DNA from: Aurantiacibacter rhizosphaerae
GTDB lineage: Bacteria; Pseudomonadota; Alphaproteobacteria; Sphingomonadales; Sphingomonadaceae
Assembly (NCBI RefSeq): GCF_009807005.1
Contig: NZ_WUBR01000001.1
Location: 434,001 to 498,000, forward strand
DNA: 64,000 bases
Direction: 5' to 3'
Position 1 is the first letter of the stretch; each line of letters begins with the position of its first letter. The notes below the pieces were generated by a model, which was not told where the DNA came from, did no database searches, and saw only the letters and a list, made by a program, of their open reading frames with translations. A program made the translations under genes and the position numbers. Shown piece after piece: positions 36,936-46,922 of this stretch.

Positions 36936-38018
36936 GTGAAAGCAGCCGTATTGCGCGCGGTAGGAGAGCCGCTGCAGATCGAAGATGTCGCCATTTCAAA
37001 GCCCGGCCCGCACGAGGTGCTGATCCGCGCTTCGGCCACCGGGGTCTGCCATTCAGACCTGCATTTCGTGGAAGGCCATTACCCCACCGCGCTGCCCACG
37101 GTGCTGGGCCATGAATGCGCTGGCGTGGTGGAACAAGTGGGCAGCGAGGTGCGCAACCTTGCGCCGGGCGATCACGTGGTCACCTGCCTCTCCGCCTTTT
37201 GCGGCCATTGCGAATTCTGCGTGGGCGGCCACCTGTCGCTGTGTAACGAGCCTGATACCCAGCGCGCCAAGGATGCCGAACCGCGCCTGGGCAGCGCCGA
37301 TGCATCGATGGCGCAATTCCTCAACCTGTCGGCCTTTGCCGAGCAATTGCTGATCCACGAGAATGCCTGCGTAAGAATCCGCAAGGACATGCCGCTGGAT
37401 CGCGCCGCGCTGCTGGGCTGCGCCACGATCACCGCCTATGGCTCCGTCGTGCGCACGGCCGAAGTCAGGCCGGGGCAGAGCGTGGCCGTGATCGGCTGCG
37501 GCGGCGTGGGCCTTTCCACCATCAATGCAGCCCAGATCGCCGGGGCCGGACGGATCATCGCTATCGACATGGTGGCGGGCAAGGAACAGCTCGCCCGCGA
37601 TTTCGGCGCGACCGATTTCATCGATGCGTCGGAAGGCGATGTGTGGAAGAAGGTGCTGGGCCTCACCAATGGCGGGGTGGACCACGCCTTCGAAGCCATC
37701 GGCAGGGCAGACACCGCGTCCGATGCCTTCCGCATGTTGCGCCGCCGGGGCACCGCCACCGTGATCGGCATGATCCCCGTGGGCCAGAAGATCCAGATCA
37801 ACGGATACGAGCTGTTGCAGGAAAAGCAGCTGCGCGGATCGATGATGGGATCGAACCAATTCCCCGTCGACATCCCGCGCCTGGTGGATTTCTACATGGC
37901 CGGAAAGCTGAAGCTGGACGAGCTGATCTCCCGCCGCATCCAGCTGTCACAGGTGAACGAGGCGTTCGAAGAGATGAAGACCGGCACCATCGCGCGCTCC
38001 GTCATCACCTTCGAGTGA
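36936..38018 (+). CDS. Zinc-dependent alcohol dehydrogenase (MDR)
   Basis: A 360-residue class III-like alcohol dehydrogenase. Catalytic zinc ligands are in GVCHSDLH and GHECAG; structural zinc Cys residues are in [35 protein letters not shown] binds NAD. The GTG at 36936 follows TTGGAGAG and begins the conserved [12 protein letters not shown] strand. Divergent from the ACAD11-like operon and probably co-regulated; it may supply or remove the hydroxyl/keto group of the pathway substrate. Confidence 0.92.
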   Translation: MKAAVLRAVGEPLQIEDVAISKPGPHEVLIRASATGVCHSDLHFVEGHYPTALPTVLGHECAGVVEQVGSEVRNLAPGDHVVTCLSAFCGHCEFCVGGHLSLCNEPDTQRAKDAEPRLGSADASMAQFLNLSAFAEQLLIHENACVRIRKDMPLDRAALLGCATITAYGSVVRTAEVRPGQSVAVIGCGGVGLSTINAAQIAGAGRIIAIDMVAGKEQLARDFGATDFIDASEGDVWKKVLGLTNGGVDHAFEAIGRADTASDAFRMLRRRGTATVIGMIPVGQKIQINGYELLQEKQLRGSMMGSNQFPVDIPRLVDFYMAGKLKLDELISRRIQLSQVNEAFEEMKTGTIARSVITFE

Positions 38019-38046
38019 TGGGGGAGCGCGGCTGAGGCCATGAGGT

Positions 38047-38715
38047 CTAGTTCAGTGCAGAAAATCGTTCGATATCGGCAATCCTGCCCGACACGACGAG
38101 TTCGTAGTCTGGAAAGATGAGCGTGTCGGGGACGGCGTGAATGAAGTCCTCCGTCCCCCGCTTCACTCCAACCACGGTCACGGCGAATTTCCGGCGGCAG
38201 TCGCTGGTGACCAGCGGAAGCCCGACGATCGCCTCTGGCGCCTTCAACCTTGCAATGGCAAACTCGTCGCCAAATCCTATGAAGTCGAGCAGGCGCTCGT
38301 TCAGCAGATGGGCGACGCGTTCTCCCATTTTCTGCTCGGGAAAAACGACGTGGGTTGCACCGGTCCTTTCAAGAATGCGGGCGTGCTTGTCATTCGTGGC
38401 TTTCGCCCAGATGTTGGTCAGCCCAAGGTCAGACAAGGCCAGCACGGTCAGCACGCTGGCTTCGATATCGGTGCCGATGGCGACGACTGCGGCCTCGAAG
38501 TCCTCCACGCCAAGGCTCTTGAGACACAGGTGGTCGGTGCAATCGGCCTGAACGACCTTGGTCAGTTGTGGCGCGAATTCCTGCACCAGGGCCGCTTCGC
38601 TATCTGCGCCCAGCACTTCGTGCCCCATTCGCTCCAGGGTAAGGGCCACCGCCCCGCCAAACCGGCCCAGGCCGATAACAAGCACGGGTTTGCGTTTCTT
38701 AGCCGACAATGACAT
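38047..38715 (-). CDS. KtrA/TrkA-type potassium channel gating subunit (RCK)
   Basis: A 222-residue cytosolic regulator: VLVIGLGRFGGAVALTLERM is the Rossmann nucleotide site, followed by an Asp-rich turn and a TrkA_C domain (DEFAIARLKAPEAIVGLPL). It gates the KtrB pore upstream depending on ATP/ADP or NAD(H). ATG 38715 lies within the end of the ktrB-like gene only 1 base after GGAG; a TTG at 38709 has better spacing (7) and gives the same domain. Confidence 0.88.
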   Translation of the reverse strand: MSLSAKKRKPVLVIGLGRFGGAVALTLERMGHEVLGADSEAALVQEFAPQLTKVVQADCTDHLCLKSLGVEDFEAAVVAIGTDIEASVLTVLALSDLGLTNIWAKATNDKHARILERTGATHVVFPEQKMGERVAHLLNERLLDFIGFGDEFAIARLKAPEAIVGLPLVTSDCRRKFAVTVVGVKRGTEDFIHAVPDTLIFPDYELVVSGRIADIERFSALN

Positions 38716-40027
38716 TCTCCTCGGGATAGCGATAGCTGCGGTCGCGCGCTTCAAGGGCAAGAGCCGTGGCAACGGTGATGGTGCCTACGCGGCCCACGAA
38801 CATCAAGGCGATGATGACAAGTTGGCCGGTGGGCGGCAGATCGGCCGTAATTCCGGTCGACAAACCCACCGTTGCGAATGCGGATATCGTTTCAAACAAT
38901 ATGTCCTGCAGGGCAAGTTCGCTGATCGAAGCGATATAGGTGGTGGATGCGAGGATGAGTGCCGCGGCCATCACTGCGACAGATAGCGATTGGCGTTCCA
39001 AGGCAGAGCCGAACCGGCGATTGAAAATGCCCGCGTCCCGCCGTCCCCTCACTTCCGAAAGGACGATGGCAAAGATCACGAAGAAGGTGGTGACCTTGAT
39101 GCCGCCTGCCGTGCCCGCGCTTCCGCCACCGATGAACATCAGCAGATAGTTCACCATGAGCGTCTCATCGTGAAAGCCGCCTACATCGAGGCTGTTGAAG
39201 CCGGCGGTTCGCGGCATCACCGAATGGAAGGCCGCGTTGAGGACCTTGGAGCCGATAGCCATCGGCCCCAGGGTCGCCGGATTGTTCCACTCAGCGACAA
39301 GGATGCTTACGAAGCCGAACAGCAGAAGGGCACCCGTGCCAGCGACGGTGATTTTCGTGTGTAGCGACCACCTCCTCCACGAAAAGCCGTTGGCGCGAAT
39401 ATCCTGCATCACCGGGAAGCCGAGGGCGGTCAGGATAACTGCACACATGATCGGGCCGAGGATGTAGACATCGTTCTGGTAACCCATCACGCTGTCCGAA
39501 TGCGTGGAGAAGCCCGCGTTGTTGAAGGCGCTGACCGCGTGGAACAGGCCGTCCCATGCCGCTTCGGCTGGTGTCATTCCGTGGAAAAGCCACATGCGCG
39601 TTGCCAGGGCAATTGCCACCACCCCTTCCACGATGATCGTTATCGCCAGAACCAGCTTGAGCACGGAAACAGCGTCTCCGCTTTCGAGGCGGCTGCGTTC
39701 AACCTGTGTCGCCATGCGCTGGCGCAGGCCGAAACCACGGCCAGCCATGAGGCCGAACATGGTCGCCGCCGTCATGATGCCGAAGCCGCCGATCTGGAAG
39801 AGCACCAGTATCGTTACCTGCCCGAATACAGACCAGTAGGTGGGCGTATCGACGACGATAAGGCCCGTCACCGAAACTGCCGAGGTCGAGGTGAAAAATG
39901 CAGTCAGAATGGGCGCGCTTGTTTCCTGCGCAGTGGCAAAGGGCAGACTGAGGAGAAGGGTGCCGACCGCGATAGCGCACAGGAAGAGTGCTGGAATAAG
40001 GCGAATCGGATTGCGAAGCCCGAGCAT
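38699..40027 (-). CDS. KtrB/TrkH-type potassium uptake protein
   Basis: A 442-residue membrane protein with about eight to ten helices and four pore-loop repeats (for example FTSTSAVSVTGLIVVDT, AVSAFNNAGFSTHSDS, MFIGGGSAGTAGGIKVTTF, TISAFATVGLSTGIT), each with the selectivity-filter Gly. Works with the RCK protein encoded immediately downstream to import K+. Its place inside a catabolic region looks like ordinary gene shuffling, not function. Confidence 0.92.
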   Translation of the reverse strand: MLGLRNPIRLIPALFLCAIAVGTLLLSLPFATAQETSAPILTAFFTSTSAVSVTGLIVVDTPTYWSVFGQVTILVLFQIGGFGIMTAATMFGLMAGRGFGLRQRMATQVERSRLESGDAVSVLKLVLAITIIVEGVVAIALATRMWLFHGMTPAEAAWDGLFHAVSAFNNAGFSTHSDSVMGYQNDVYILGPIMCAVILTALGFPVMQDIRANGFSWRRWSLHTKITVAGTGALLLFGFVSILVAEWNNPATLGPMAIGSKVLNAAFHSVMPRTAGFNSLDVGGFHDETLMVNYLLMFIGGGSAGTAGGIKVTTFFVIFAIVLSEVRGRRDAGIFNRRFGSALERQSLSVAVMAAALILASTTYIASISELALQDILFETISAFATVGLSTGITADLPPTGQLVIIALMFVGRVGTITVATALALEARDRSYRYPEENVIVG

Positions 40028-40147
40028 GGCGCGGCTTTGCTTATTCAGAGGGCTGCGTAAAGCAGAACGTCCGCGATCGGGGCTTGCGCAAACCGGTTGG
40101 TTTTCTTCCTGTCTAGCAAGCAGAAGCCATTGCGTTGAGGCGGGCGA

Positions 40148-41896
40148 CTAAAACAGGGCGCGCAAATCCTTCTTCAAAATCTTGCCGTTGGCATTCCTCG
40201 GCAGCATTTCATCGGTGAAAACGATGCGCACCGGCACCTTGAAATGCGCCAGCCGCTGGCCGACCCATTGCTGCAATTCCTCCTCGCTCGCGCTCTGCCC
40301 CTTCGAGAGGTGGACGACGGCGGCGGGTTCTTCCCCCAGTTGCTGGTGCGGCAGGCCGATCACGGCGGCGTCGGTTACGGCGGGGTGTTCGTAGAGGACG
40401 TTCTCCACCTCGCTGGAATAGATGTTCTCGCCGCCGCGGATCACCATGTCCTTTGCGCGGTCGACGATATAGCAGAAGCCTTCCTCGTCCAGCCGCGCCA
40501 GGTCGCCCGTGCGCATCCAGCCATCGATGAAGCTTTCCGCCGTCGCGTCCGGGCGGTTCCAGTATCCCTTCGCGATCATCGGGCCATAGGCGTAGAGTTC
40601 GCCCACTTCGCCCACGGGCAGTTCCTCGGTCCCGTCGGCGGACATGATTTTCAGGTCTGCCACCGCCACTGCCGGGCCGCAGCTGTCGGGCCGGTTGAGA
40701 TAGTCCTCCGCCACATGGCCCGTCACCGTGGCCATCGTTTCCGTCATGCCCCAGCCGCTGCCCGGTTCGCAGCCGAATTCCTCGCGGATGCGGCGCACCA
40801 GTTCAGGCGCGGCGGGCGCGCCGCCATAGGTGATGAGTTCAAGGCTGGAGAGGTCGTAATTCTTGCGCGCCGGGTGATCGAGCAATTGCCACGCGATGGT
40901 CGGCACGCCGCCTGTCAGGTTAACGCCCTCACGCTCGATAATGCCCATCGCCTCTTCGGCGTTCCAGTGGTGCATGAACACCATCGCGTGCCCGCTGACG
41001 AAATAGCCGACCATGGCGGCCGAACACGCCGTTACGTGGAACAGCGGGATCACCAGCAGCACCGTCTTGCGCTCTGGCGCGGGCGGCATCTCGCCGCGGC
41101 GCAGCGGCGCGAAGGCGAGGTTGTACTTGCTGGAGAGCACATTGGTGCACAGGCTGCGATGCGAACCCAGCGCCCCCTTGGGCGCGCCGGTGGTGCCGCT
41201 GGTGTAGAAGATCGTCGCGTCGTCGTCTGGCGCTATCTCGGCCTCCGGCAGGTCCCGATCCGGCAGATCGGCCCATGCATCGGTGTGGCCGAGAATATCT
41301 TCCAGCCGCTCAGCGCCTTTCACCGGCTCCGCCGCGCGCGACACGATGCGGATTTCGGGGAGGGGGGCGCTGTCTTCGTTACTGTTCAGGCGGTCCCACC
41401 GCTCGATATCGCAGATGATCGCCTTGCTGCCCGAATCACTGAGGCCGAAGGCCAGCTCCTGCGCCGTCCACCAGGCGTTGATGGGCACACAGATCGCGCC
41501 GATGGAAGTGATGGCGAAGAAGGCGACGGGCCATTCCGGCAAATTGCGCATGGCCAGCGCCACGCGGTCCCCCTTGCGCACGCCGGCATCGCGCAGGTGG
41601 TGCGCCAGGGCGGCGGTCGCCCGGAACCAGCTGTCGTACGAAACGCGCTCTTCATTATAGACGGTGCACAAGGCATCGCCATGATCGCATGCCGCCAGCG
41701 CAATGGCGCGCAGGGAGGCAGGGGCATTCTTCCAGACGCGAGTCGGTCTGCCGTCTATGGCCACCGTTTCCATCTCGAACGGCTGGCCGGGTGCCGTCAG
41801 CATTGCGCGCACTTTCGCGCGGCTTGCCGCCGGCCAGTTGTCCGGCAGCGACCATCCGCCACCCTTGGCGGTGTCCGGGGAATTGGGCATTGGCAT
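40148..41896 (-). CDS. Acyl-CoA synthetase (AMP-binding ligase)
   Basis: A 582-residue adenylate-forming enzyme. TIFYTSGTTGAPKGAL is the P-loop motif, GSGWGMTETMATV motif A5, GWMRTGDLARLDEEGF the ATP/Asp motif and PRNANGKILKKDLR the catalytic Lys near the C-terminus. It would activate a carboxylic acid to its CoA ester, feeding the acyl-CoA dehydrogenases and FadB. AAGGAGAG precedes the ATG at 41896. Candidate motif CTGAAAATGCGGTATG lies 65 bp upstream. Sits alone between the K+ uptake pair and the TonB receptor. Confidence 0.9.
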   Translation of the reverse strand: MPMPNSPDTAKGGGWSLPDNWPAASRAKVRAMLTAPGQPFEMETVAIDGRPTRVWKNAPASLRAIALAACDHGDALCTVYNEERVSYDSWFRATAALAHHLRDAGVRKGDRVALAMRNLPEWPVAFFAITSIGAICVPINAWWTAQELAFGLSDSGSKAIICDIERWDRLNSNEDSAPLPEIRIVSRAAEPVKGAERLEDILGHTDAWADLPDRDLPEAEIAPDDDATIFYTSGTTGAPKGALGSHRSLCTNVLSSKYNLAFAPLRRGEMPPAPERKTVLLVIPLFHVTACSAAMVGYFVSGHAMVFMHHWNAEEAMGIIEREGVNLTGGVPTIAWQLLDHPARKNYDLSSLELITYGGAPAAPELVRRIREEFGCEPGSGWGMTETMATVTGHVAEDYLNRPDSCGPAVAVADLKIMSADGTEELPVGEVGELYAYGPMIAKGYWNRPDATAESFIDGWMRTGDLARLDEEGFCYIVDRAKDMVIRGGENIYSSEVENVLYEHPAVTDAAVIGLPHQQLGEEPAAVVHLSKGQSASEEELQQWVGQRLAHFKVPVRIVFTDEMLPRNANGKILKKDLRALF

Positions 41897-42507
41897 GTCT
41901 CTCCTTGGCCACAAGGATAGGCACGCCTGCACCCGAATCGCAAGAGGCGAAGTCCGAATACTGAAAATGCGGTATGATGATGGGTGGTGCGCGAGCCCGG
42001 CAGAAGTCAGCGCGATCTTTTGGCAGGGCGTGCTTTGCTGCAGGCGGCGAAAAAGCGGGCCTTCTTTCTGTTCGGCGCCACCAAATGAGCTTCGTCAGGC
42101 GGTATGGGCGTGTGGCAGGGGCAGGCGCGTAACGCCCGAAACGCGCCAGTTCTTACCACGCTCTTCTCGGCATCTGCGACGGTAGCGACCGATTCAGAAG
42201 TTACGGCTGCACCAGATCAAACCGCCCTTCCGCACCCCGTTATGACCGGTGCCGCGCCCGTTATGCGCCTTCGTTATCGGGCGTTCGGCGGGCGAATTGA
42301 CCGTGTTCCAAGGCGTAAAACGACAAAAAGATACCCGATATTCAAATTACTTGATTCTTGTTTTTAAAAAGACCACACATGGCGACATAGAAGATGAGAT
42401 GGCCATACCGCCATTTACAAGGGGAGGGTGAAAGAGCCGGTGTAACGGCTGTCCCGAACCGAGGTGTGCGCCATACTCTCCGAAGAAAAATGGAGATGGA
42501 GAGAGCC
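41897..42507. promoter_or_regulatory. 611-bp gene-free region between ligase and TonB receptor
   Basis: No convincing gene seen. Contents: CTGAAAATGCGGTATG at 41961-41976 (shared motif, 65 bp from the ligase start); three CGTTAT words at 42237, 42258 and 42271; an AT-rich stretch at about 42320-42370 that is the most promoter-like DNA here; inverted ATGGC/GCCAT at about 42399-42414; and a GGAGATGGAGAG ribosome site before the receptor ATG. The length suggests complex control of receptor expression. Confidence 0.45.
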
Positions 42508-45219
42508 ATGAAGCCGGTTTTACGTCAGTCGATTGCCTATGGTGCGCTTGCTTGCGCGCTGCTTGGCGCACCTACAGTTGCCCTCGCGCAGGATGCGGTT
42601 GAGGCGCAGGAAGACGATACCAACGACAATGTGATCGTGGTGACGGCCCAGGGCCGCGCGCAATCGCTTTCCGATGTTCCGATTGCCGTATCGGCCATTT
42701 CGGGAGAGATGCTGGAGCAATCCGGCACCACCGATATTCGCGAACTGAACCAGATTGCGCCATCACTATTGGTGTCCTCCACGGGCAATGAAGCCAACGG
42801 ATCGGCAAGAATTCGTGGTATTGGTACGGTGGGTGACAACGCTGGCCTCGAAAGCTCGGTCGCGGTTTTCATCGATGGGGTTTACCGTTCGCGCTCTGGC
42901 AATGCACTGTCTGAGCTTGGCCCGATCGAGCGGGTGGAAATCCTGCGCGGACCGCAGGGCACGCTGGGTGGCCGCAACTCCACCGCTGGCCTGATCAACA
43001 TCTATACCGCCCCGCCGGAATTCGACCTCAGCGGCTATGGCGCTTTCACTTACGGCAATTACGATGCGATGCGCCTGGAGGCGGGCCTGAACGTGCCGCT
43101 GAGCGACAAGGTGGCAGCCCGCGTGGACGGCGTGTATTTCAAGCGCGACGGTTTCTATAACGATGTGACCAACGGCGTGGAGGTCAACGACCGCGACCGT
43201 TACCTGTTCAGGACGCAGGCCCTGTTCGAGCCGAACAGCGATCTCAGCTTCCGCCTGATCTTCGACTATTCCAAGAAAGACGAGGCGTGCTGCGCGGCCA
43301 CATTCGTGCAGCCGGACTTCGCGCCGCTGGCGGTGGTGAGCCCCGATCTTGACCCCTATACCAAACCGCAGGAGGGCAATCCGGCGCTCACCAGCACGAG
43401 CAATCCGATCGTCAATGTCCTGCTGGGCCTGGGCCAGGATCCGCGGGCGTTGAGCCAGAGCACCTTCGACCGCGATATCTACGTAACCCCCGGCCGCAGC
43501 TATGATGGCGAGACCGAGGACTGGGGTCTTTCGGGTGAACTCAACTGGGACTTTGGCGGTGTCAGGCTGACCTCGATCACGGGTTATCGCGAATATAACA
43601 ACTTCCAGGGGTCGGACACGGATTATACCACCGTCGATATCCTCTATCGCGCACCGAATGAATTTGGCGGGGCGCGAGCCTTCGAGACTTTCACCCAGGA
43701 AATCCGCCTGAACGGCACGGCTTTCAACGACAGGCTGGATTGGCTGGTTGGCGGCTATTACGCCAATGAAAGCCTGCGCTCGCAGGATAACCTGCGCTTC
43801 GGCACGCAGTACGGCACATTCGTAAGCTGCCGTATCGCGCTGGCCATCAACCCGGCGCTGGCCAATCCGGCGGCGGACAATTGCCTCGGCCCGGCAGTCG
43901 CCTTCCTGGATGGAACGGTGGGCAATCCGGCCTTCGGTCCGGCTACCCCGCTGATCATTGCCGGGATCAACAATCTGTCACAGGTCAGCGATGTTGGCGG
44001 TACGGGCGATGTTTACGATCAGGAAAGCCAGAACTTCGCCGTCTTCACGCATAATATCGTGCATCTGACGGACACGGTCGATCTGACGCTGGGCCTTCGT
44101 TACACCAACGAAAGCAAGGATTTCGACGCGACCTTCGGCAATGACAACACCATCTGCCCGGCAAACCGGCAGCTGCTGTCACCGCTGTTGCAGGTGCCCG
44201 CGCTGGCGGGGCTGGCAGGTGGCCTCATCTCGCTATCATGCCAGGGCAATTCGACTTCCGAACTGGATGGCGTTTCGCTGTCGGATTCGCGGGACGAGAA
44301 TGAGCTGACCGGCACGGCAGTCCTCTCGTGGCAGCCCAATCCGGATCTGCTGGTCTACGGCAGCTATTCTCGCGGCTATAAGGCGGGCGGCTTCAACCTT
44401 GACCGTTCGGGCCTTGCCATTCCGCTGTTCCTGAACGTCAACGCTCTCGATCCCTCGGGCCTGCAGTTCGAGGAAGAGACGGTGGACGCTTTCGAAATCG
44501 GCCTGAAATATGCGACCCGGCCATTCTCCGTCAGCGTTGCCGCGTTCCATCAGGAGTTCTCCAACTTCCAGCTGAACACCTTCAACGGTTCTGTCTTCCT
44601 GGTGCAGAATGTGAATTCCTGCGGCACGTCGCTTGGCGGCGCGGATATGGATGGTGATCCCACCACCGGCGCCTGCAACCCGGATGATGTGCAGCCCGGC
44701 GTCGTCGCGCAGGGTATTGAACTGGAAACGGTGATCAACCCTGTAAGGGACCTGTCCTTGACCTTCGGCATGACCTACGCCGATACCAAGTATAAGGACA
44801 ATCTGATCGGCGATGACACCGGCGCCCCGCTCGATCCCGCGCTGCGCCTGTTGCCGGGAGACAATCTGTCCAACGCGCCCAAGACGACGGTGACCGGATC
44901 GATCGCATTCACACCTGAACTGGGCACGTCGGGCCTTGAGGGGCTGGTGTTCCTCAACGCACGTTCCACCAGCGCCTATAACACCGGATCGGACCTGCTC
45001 TATGGCAAGGAACAGGAAGGCTACATCACGGTGAATGGCCGTATCGGGATCTCCGGCAATGACCGTGCGTGGTCACTGGAGCTGTGGGCCAACAACCTGT
45101 TCGACAAGGATTACACGCAGGTTGCGTTCAACACGCCGTTCGTTGCGCCTCAGCAAACCTATTCGGCATATCTTGCAGAGCCGCGTACCTATGGGATCAC
45201 CGTGCGCGCCGGTTTCTAG
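42508..45219 (+). CDS. TonB-dependent outer membrane receptor
   Basis: A 903-residue protein. Signal peptide of about 27 residues ending ALAQ, TonB-box-like DNVIVVTAQ, plug domain (SDVPIAVSAISGEMLEQSG, ARIRGIGTVG, VAVFIDGVYRS, ERVEILRGPQGTLGGRNSTAG), then a 22-strand barrel with a C-terminal Phe. This is the sphingomonad receptor type (IPR000531-like) often tied to import of hydrophobic or aromatic catabolic substrates rather than siderophores. ATG 42508 is chosen because the signal peptide begins there. A strong terminator follows. Confidence 0.93.
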   Translation: MKPVLRQSIAYGALACALLGAPTVALAQDAVEAQEDDTNDNVIVVTAQGRAQSLSDVPIAVSAISGEMLEQSGTTDIRELNQIAPSLLVSSTGNEANGSARIRGIGTVGDNAGLESSVAVFIDGVYRSRSGNALSELGPIERVEILRGPQGTLGGRNSTAGLINIYTAPPEFDLSGYGAFTYGNYDAMRLEAGLNVPLSDKVAARVDGVYFKRDGFYNDVTNGVEVNDRDRYLFRTQALFEPNSDLSFRLIFDYSKKDEACCAATFVQPDFAPLAVVSPDLDPYTKPQEGNPALTSTSNPIVNVLLGLGQDPRALSQSTFDRDIYVTPGRSYDGETEDWGLSGELNWDFGGVRLTSITGYREYNNFQGSDTDYTTVDILYRAPNEFGGARAFETFTQEIRLNGTAFNDRLDWLVGGYYANESLRSQDNLRFGTQYGTFVSCRIALAINPALANPAADNCLGPAVAFLDGTVGNPAFGPATPLIIAGINNLSQVSDVGGTGDVYDQESQNFAVFTHNIVHLTDTVDLTLGLRYTNESKDFDATFGNDNTICPANRQLLSPLLQVPALAGLAGGLISLSCQGNSTSELDGVSLSDSRDENELTGTAVLSWQPNPDLLVYGSYSRGYKAGGFNLDRSGLAIPLFLNVNALDPSGLQFEEETVDAFEIGLKYATRPFSVSVAAFHQEFSNFQLNTFNGSVFLVQNVNSCGTSLGGADMDGDPTTGACNPDDVQPGVVAQGIELETVINPVRDLSLTFGMTYADTKYKDNLIGDDTGAPLDPALRLLPGDNLSNAPKTTVTGSIAFTPELGTSGLEGLVFLNARSTSAYNTGSDLLYGKEQEGYITVNGRIGISGNDRAWSLELWANNLFDKDYTQVAFNTPFVAPQQTYSAYLAEPRTYGITVRAGF

Positions 45220-45243
45220 CGTTTAACGCCTTGCAATCTTCAC

Positions 45244-45278
45244 GAAGGGCCGGGAAATGCTCCCGGCCCTTCTGTTTT
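45244..45278 (+). terminator. Strong rho-independent terminator after the TonB receptor
   Basis: Perfect 12-bp stem (45244-45255 with 45261-45272), 5-base loop AATGC and a T-rich tail TGTTTT. It separates the receptor from the thioesterase. Confidence 0.93.
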
Positions 45279-45303
45279 GCAGATTACGAGAAAAGGAACG
45301 CCC

Positions 45304-46155
45304 TTGATTACCTTTGCAGACATGCTGACGCTGAAACCCGTTGGAGAGGGCAGCTGGATAGGCGAACCCGGATCGGGCGTCGGCAAACGCCTGTTTGGCG
45401 GGCATGCACTCGCCCAGGCCCTGATGGCTGCGTGCGAGGCCGAGGGCAGCGGGAAATTGCCGCATTCGCTGCACGCGAATTTCTTGGCTCCAGGCATGGC
45501 TGCCGATCCTGTGCGCTATGATGTGACGCAGCTTGGCGCGGGGCGCAGCTTCTCGCGTTACCGCGTGGATGCCGTGCAGGGCGACAGGCAGGTGCTGACC
45601 ATGACGGTTTCCGCGCAGCTGGAAGAGGGCGGCCTGTCCCATGCCGACACCGCGCCCGACGTGGGCGATCTGGCCAGCGCGCGCCATGCGCTGGAGCGTT
45701 GGCAGGAGAGCCAGGGCGATATCGAGAGGCTGCCGGTGATCGGTGACCTTGGGCTGCGCCCCATAGAGATCATACCCGCCGATGCGCCATCCCTGTTCGG
45801 CGATGCGCCGCATCCGCCAAGCTCTGCCGTGTGGATGCGATCTCGCGATGAAATCGGCGATGTGCCCGGCATGTCTCGCGCGCAGCTGGCCTATGCGTCG
45901 GACATCCTTTTCCTCAGAAACGCGCTGCTGCCGCACGGGGTGCGGCCGGGCGACAGCAGGGTTCAGATATCCAGCCTGGATCACGCGATCTGGTTTCACA
46001 CAACGCCTGATTTCAGCCAGTGGCACCTGCTGGCGGGGCACAGCCCATGGGCAGGCAATGCCCGCGGCCTTAGCAAGGGGCATTTCTTTGCCGAAGACGG
46101 AACGCTGGTTGCCACCGTCATGCAGGAAAACCTGATGCGCGTGGTGGACGCGTAA
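45304..46155 (+). CDS. Acyl-CoA thioesterase (TesB-like double hot-dog)
   Basis: A 283-residue thioesterase II: KRLFGGHALAQALMAA in the first hot-dog, HSLHANFLAPG, then second-domain SSLDHAIWFHTTPDFSQWHLL with the catalytic Asp. It hydrolyses acyl-CoA to free acid and may rescue CoA when an intermediate stalls. Starts with TTG at 45304 behind AAGGA; no ATG is available at the conserved N-terminus. It lies just after the receptor terminator, so it needs read-through or its own promoter inside a very short gap. Confidence 0.87.
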   Translation: MITFADMLTLKPVGEGSWIGEPGSGVGKRLFGGHALAQALMAACEAEGSGKLPHSLHANFLAPGMAADPVRYDVTQLGAGRSFSRYRVDAVQGDRQVLTMTVSAQLEEGGLSHADTAPDVGDLASARHALERWQESQGDIERLPVIGDLGLRPIEIIPADAPSLFGDAPHPPSSAVWMRSRDEIGDVPGMSRAQLAYASDILFLRNALLPHGVRPGDSRVQISSLDHAIWFHTTPDFSQWHLLAGHSPWAGNARGLSKGHFFAEDGTLVATVMQENLMRVVDA

Positions 46156-46181
46156 CCGCCTGAGAGAATCGGCAAATCCGG

Positions 46182-46292
46182 CTAAGCCCGCGCCGCGTCA
46201 GCGATGAAATGGCGCGCGGCGGCGGCGGACTGCGGCACCATTTCTGGTCTTGGCGGGCAGCGTGCAATCCACTCATCGCGCGTGGCGCACAT
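46182..46292 (-). CDS. Possible 36-residue small protein
   Basis: Short reading frame with a good ribosome site (AGGA 6 bases before the ATG) in the 252-bp gap between the thioesterase and the DUF4168-like gene. The peptide begins MCATRDEWIARCPPRPEM and ends in an Ala-rich helix. No family recognised and no other support; chance is quite possible. Apart from this, the gap holds nothing notable. Confidence 0.22.
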   Translation of the reverse strand: MCATRDEWIARCPPRPEMVPQSAAAARHFIADAARA

Positions 46293-46407
46293 ATTCTTCC
46301 TTCTATCCGTTTCTGCCTGCAATTCAGCGTCGATGCGATTGCAGCACGCGGGCATTCGGCGCAGCGGAATTGCGGGGGCGTGAAGAACGCTTGGAAGGAT
46401 TATTTGG

Positions 46408-46857
46408 ATGAAAACCCTCAAAACTATTACCGCTGGCGCATTGCTGCTGACCGCAGTCGGCGTCTCCGCGCAGGATGCGGCGAGTGAGCTTGATCCGGCA
46501 CATATGGATGCCGAAACCACGCAGCCAGAGGCGGGGCAACCAGAGGCGGGGCAACCAGAGGCTGCAATGCCAGCGGACGCGGCGCAGCCTGCAGCACCGG
46601 CCCCGGCGGCGCAGGACAATTTCAGCGATGAGCAGATCACCGCTTTCGTCGAAGCTGCGATGGAAATCCGCGGCATGGGAAAAGACGAATCCGTGGACGA
46701 CGCTGCGCGCCAGGCAAAGGCCGAGGCTATTTTGACAGAACACGGCATCGATCCTGCAACCTACAACGCCATTGGCGTGGCCGCGCAGACCGATCCCGCC
46801 GTTGCCGAACGTATCCAGCTCGCCATCGCGGAGGTAAGCGAAAACGGCGATAGCTGA
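46408..46857 (+). CDS. Secreted DUF4168-like protein with Pro/Glu/Ala repeats
   Basis: A 149-residue protein: signal peptide (MKTLKTITAGALLLTAVGVS), a low-complexity linker with PEAGQ repeats, and a helical C-terminal domain beginning DNFSDEQITAFVEAAMEI that resembles DUF4168. Likely periplasmic. The linker is encoded by a 15-bp unit repeated exactly twice plus a partial copy, so copy number may vary. Function unknown. Confidence 0.78.
   Translation: MKTLKTITAGALLLTAVGVSAQDAASELDPAHMDAETTQPEAGQPEAGQPEAAMPADAAQPAAPAPAAQDNFSDEQITAFVEAAMEIRGMGKDESVDDAARQAKAEAILTEHGIDPATYNAIGVAAQTDPAVAERIQLAIAEVSENGDS
46526..46562 (+). repeat. 15-bp tandem repeat encoding PEAGQ
   Basis: Unit CAGAGGCGGGGCAAC at 46526-46540 and 46541-46555, followed by a partial third copy to 46562. 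In frame, so expansion or loss would not shift the reading frame. Confidence 0.9.
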
Positions 46858-46884
46858 CGCCGCGAGACGAGATCGCTTGTGACC

Positions 46885-46916
46885 GGGGCTTCGCCATCAT
46901 CGAATGGCGGGGCCCC
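46885..46916. terminator. Hairpin between convergent genes
   Basis: A 13-bp stem with two G-T wobbles (46885-46897 with 46904-46916) and a 6-base loop, between the DUF4168-like gene and the convergent CmcJ-like gene. Only TT follows on the plus strand, so termination strength is uncertain; it may serve both directions. Confidence 0.65.
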
Positions 46917-46922
46917 TTGTCG

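Noticed and set aside
38047-40027. Functional link of the K+ uptake pair to catabolism
   Set aside because: Ordinary KtrAB-type housekeeping genes; nothing in the sequence ties them to the neighbours.
40244-41920. 558-codon plus-strand frame over the acyl-CoA ligase
   Set aside because: The minus strand carries every adenylation motif; the antisense frame has shadow-type composition.
42237-42276. Three CGTTAT words as an iteron or CRISPR-like repeat
   Set aside because: Spacing is irregular (21 and 13 bp), the words are only six bases, and there are no spacers or associated genes.
46526-46562. Tandem 15-bp repeat as a mobile or phase-variation element
   Set aside because: Only two full copies and a multiple of three bases, so it changes linker length only and cannot switch the frame.
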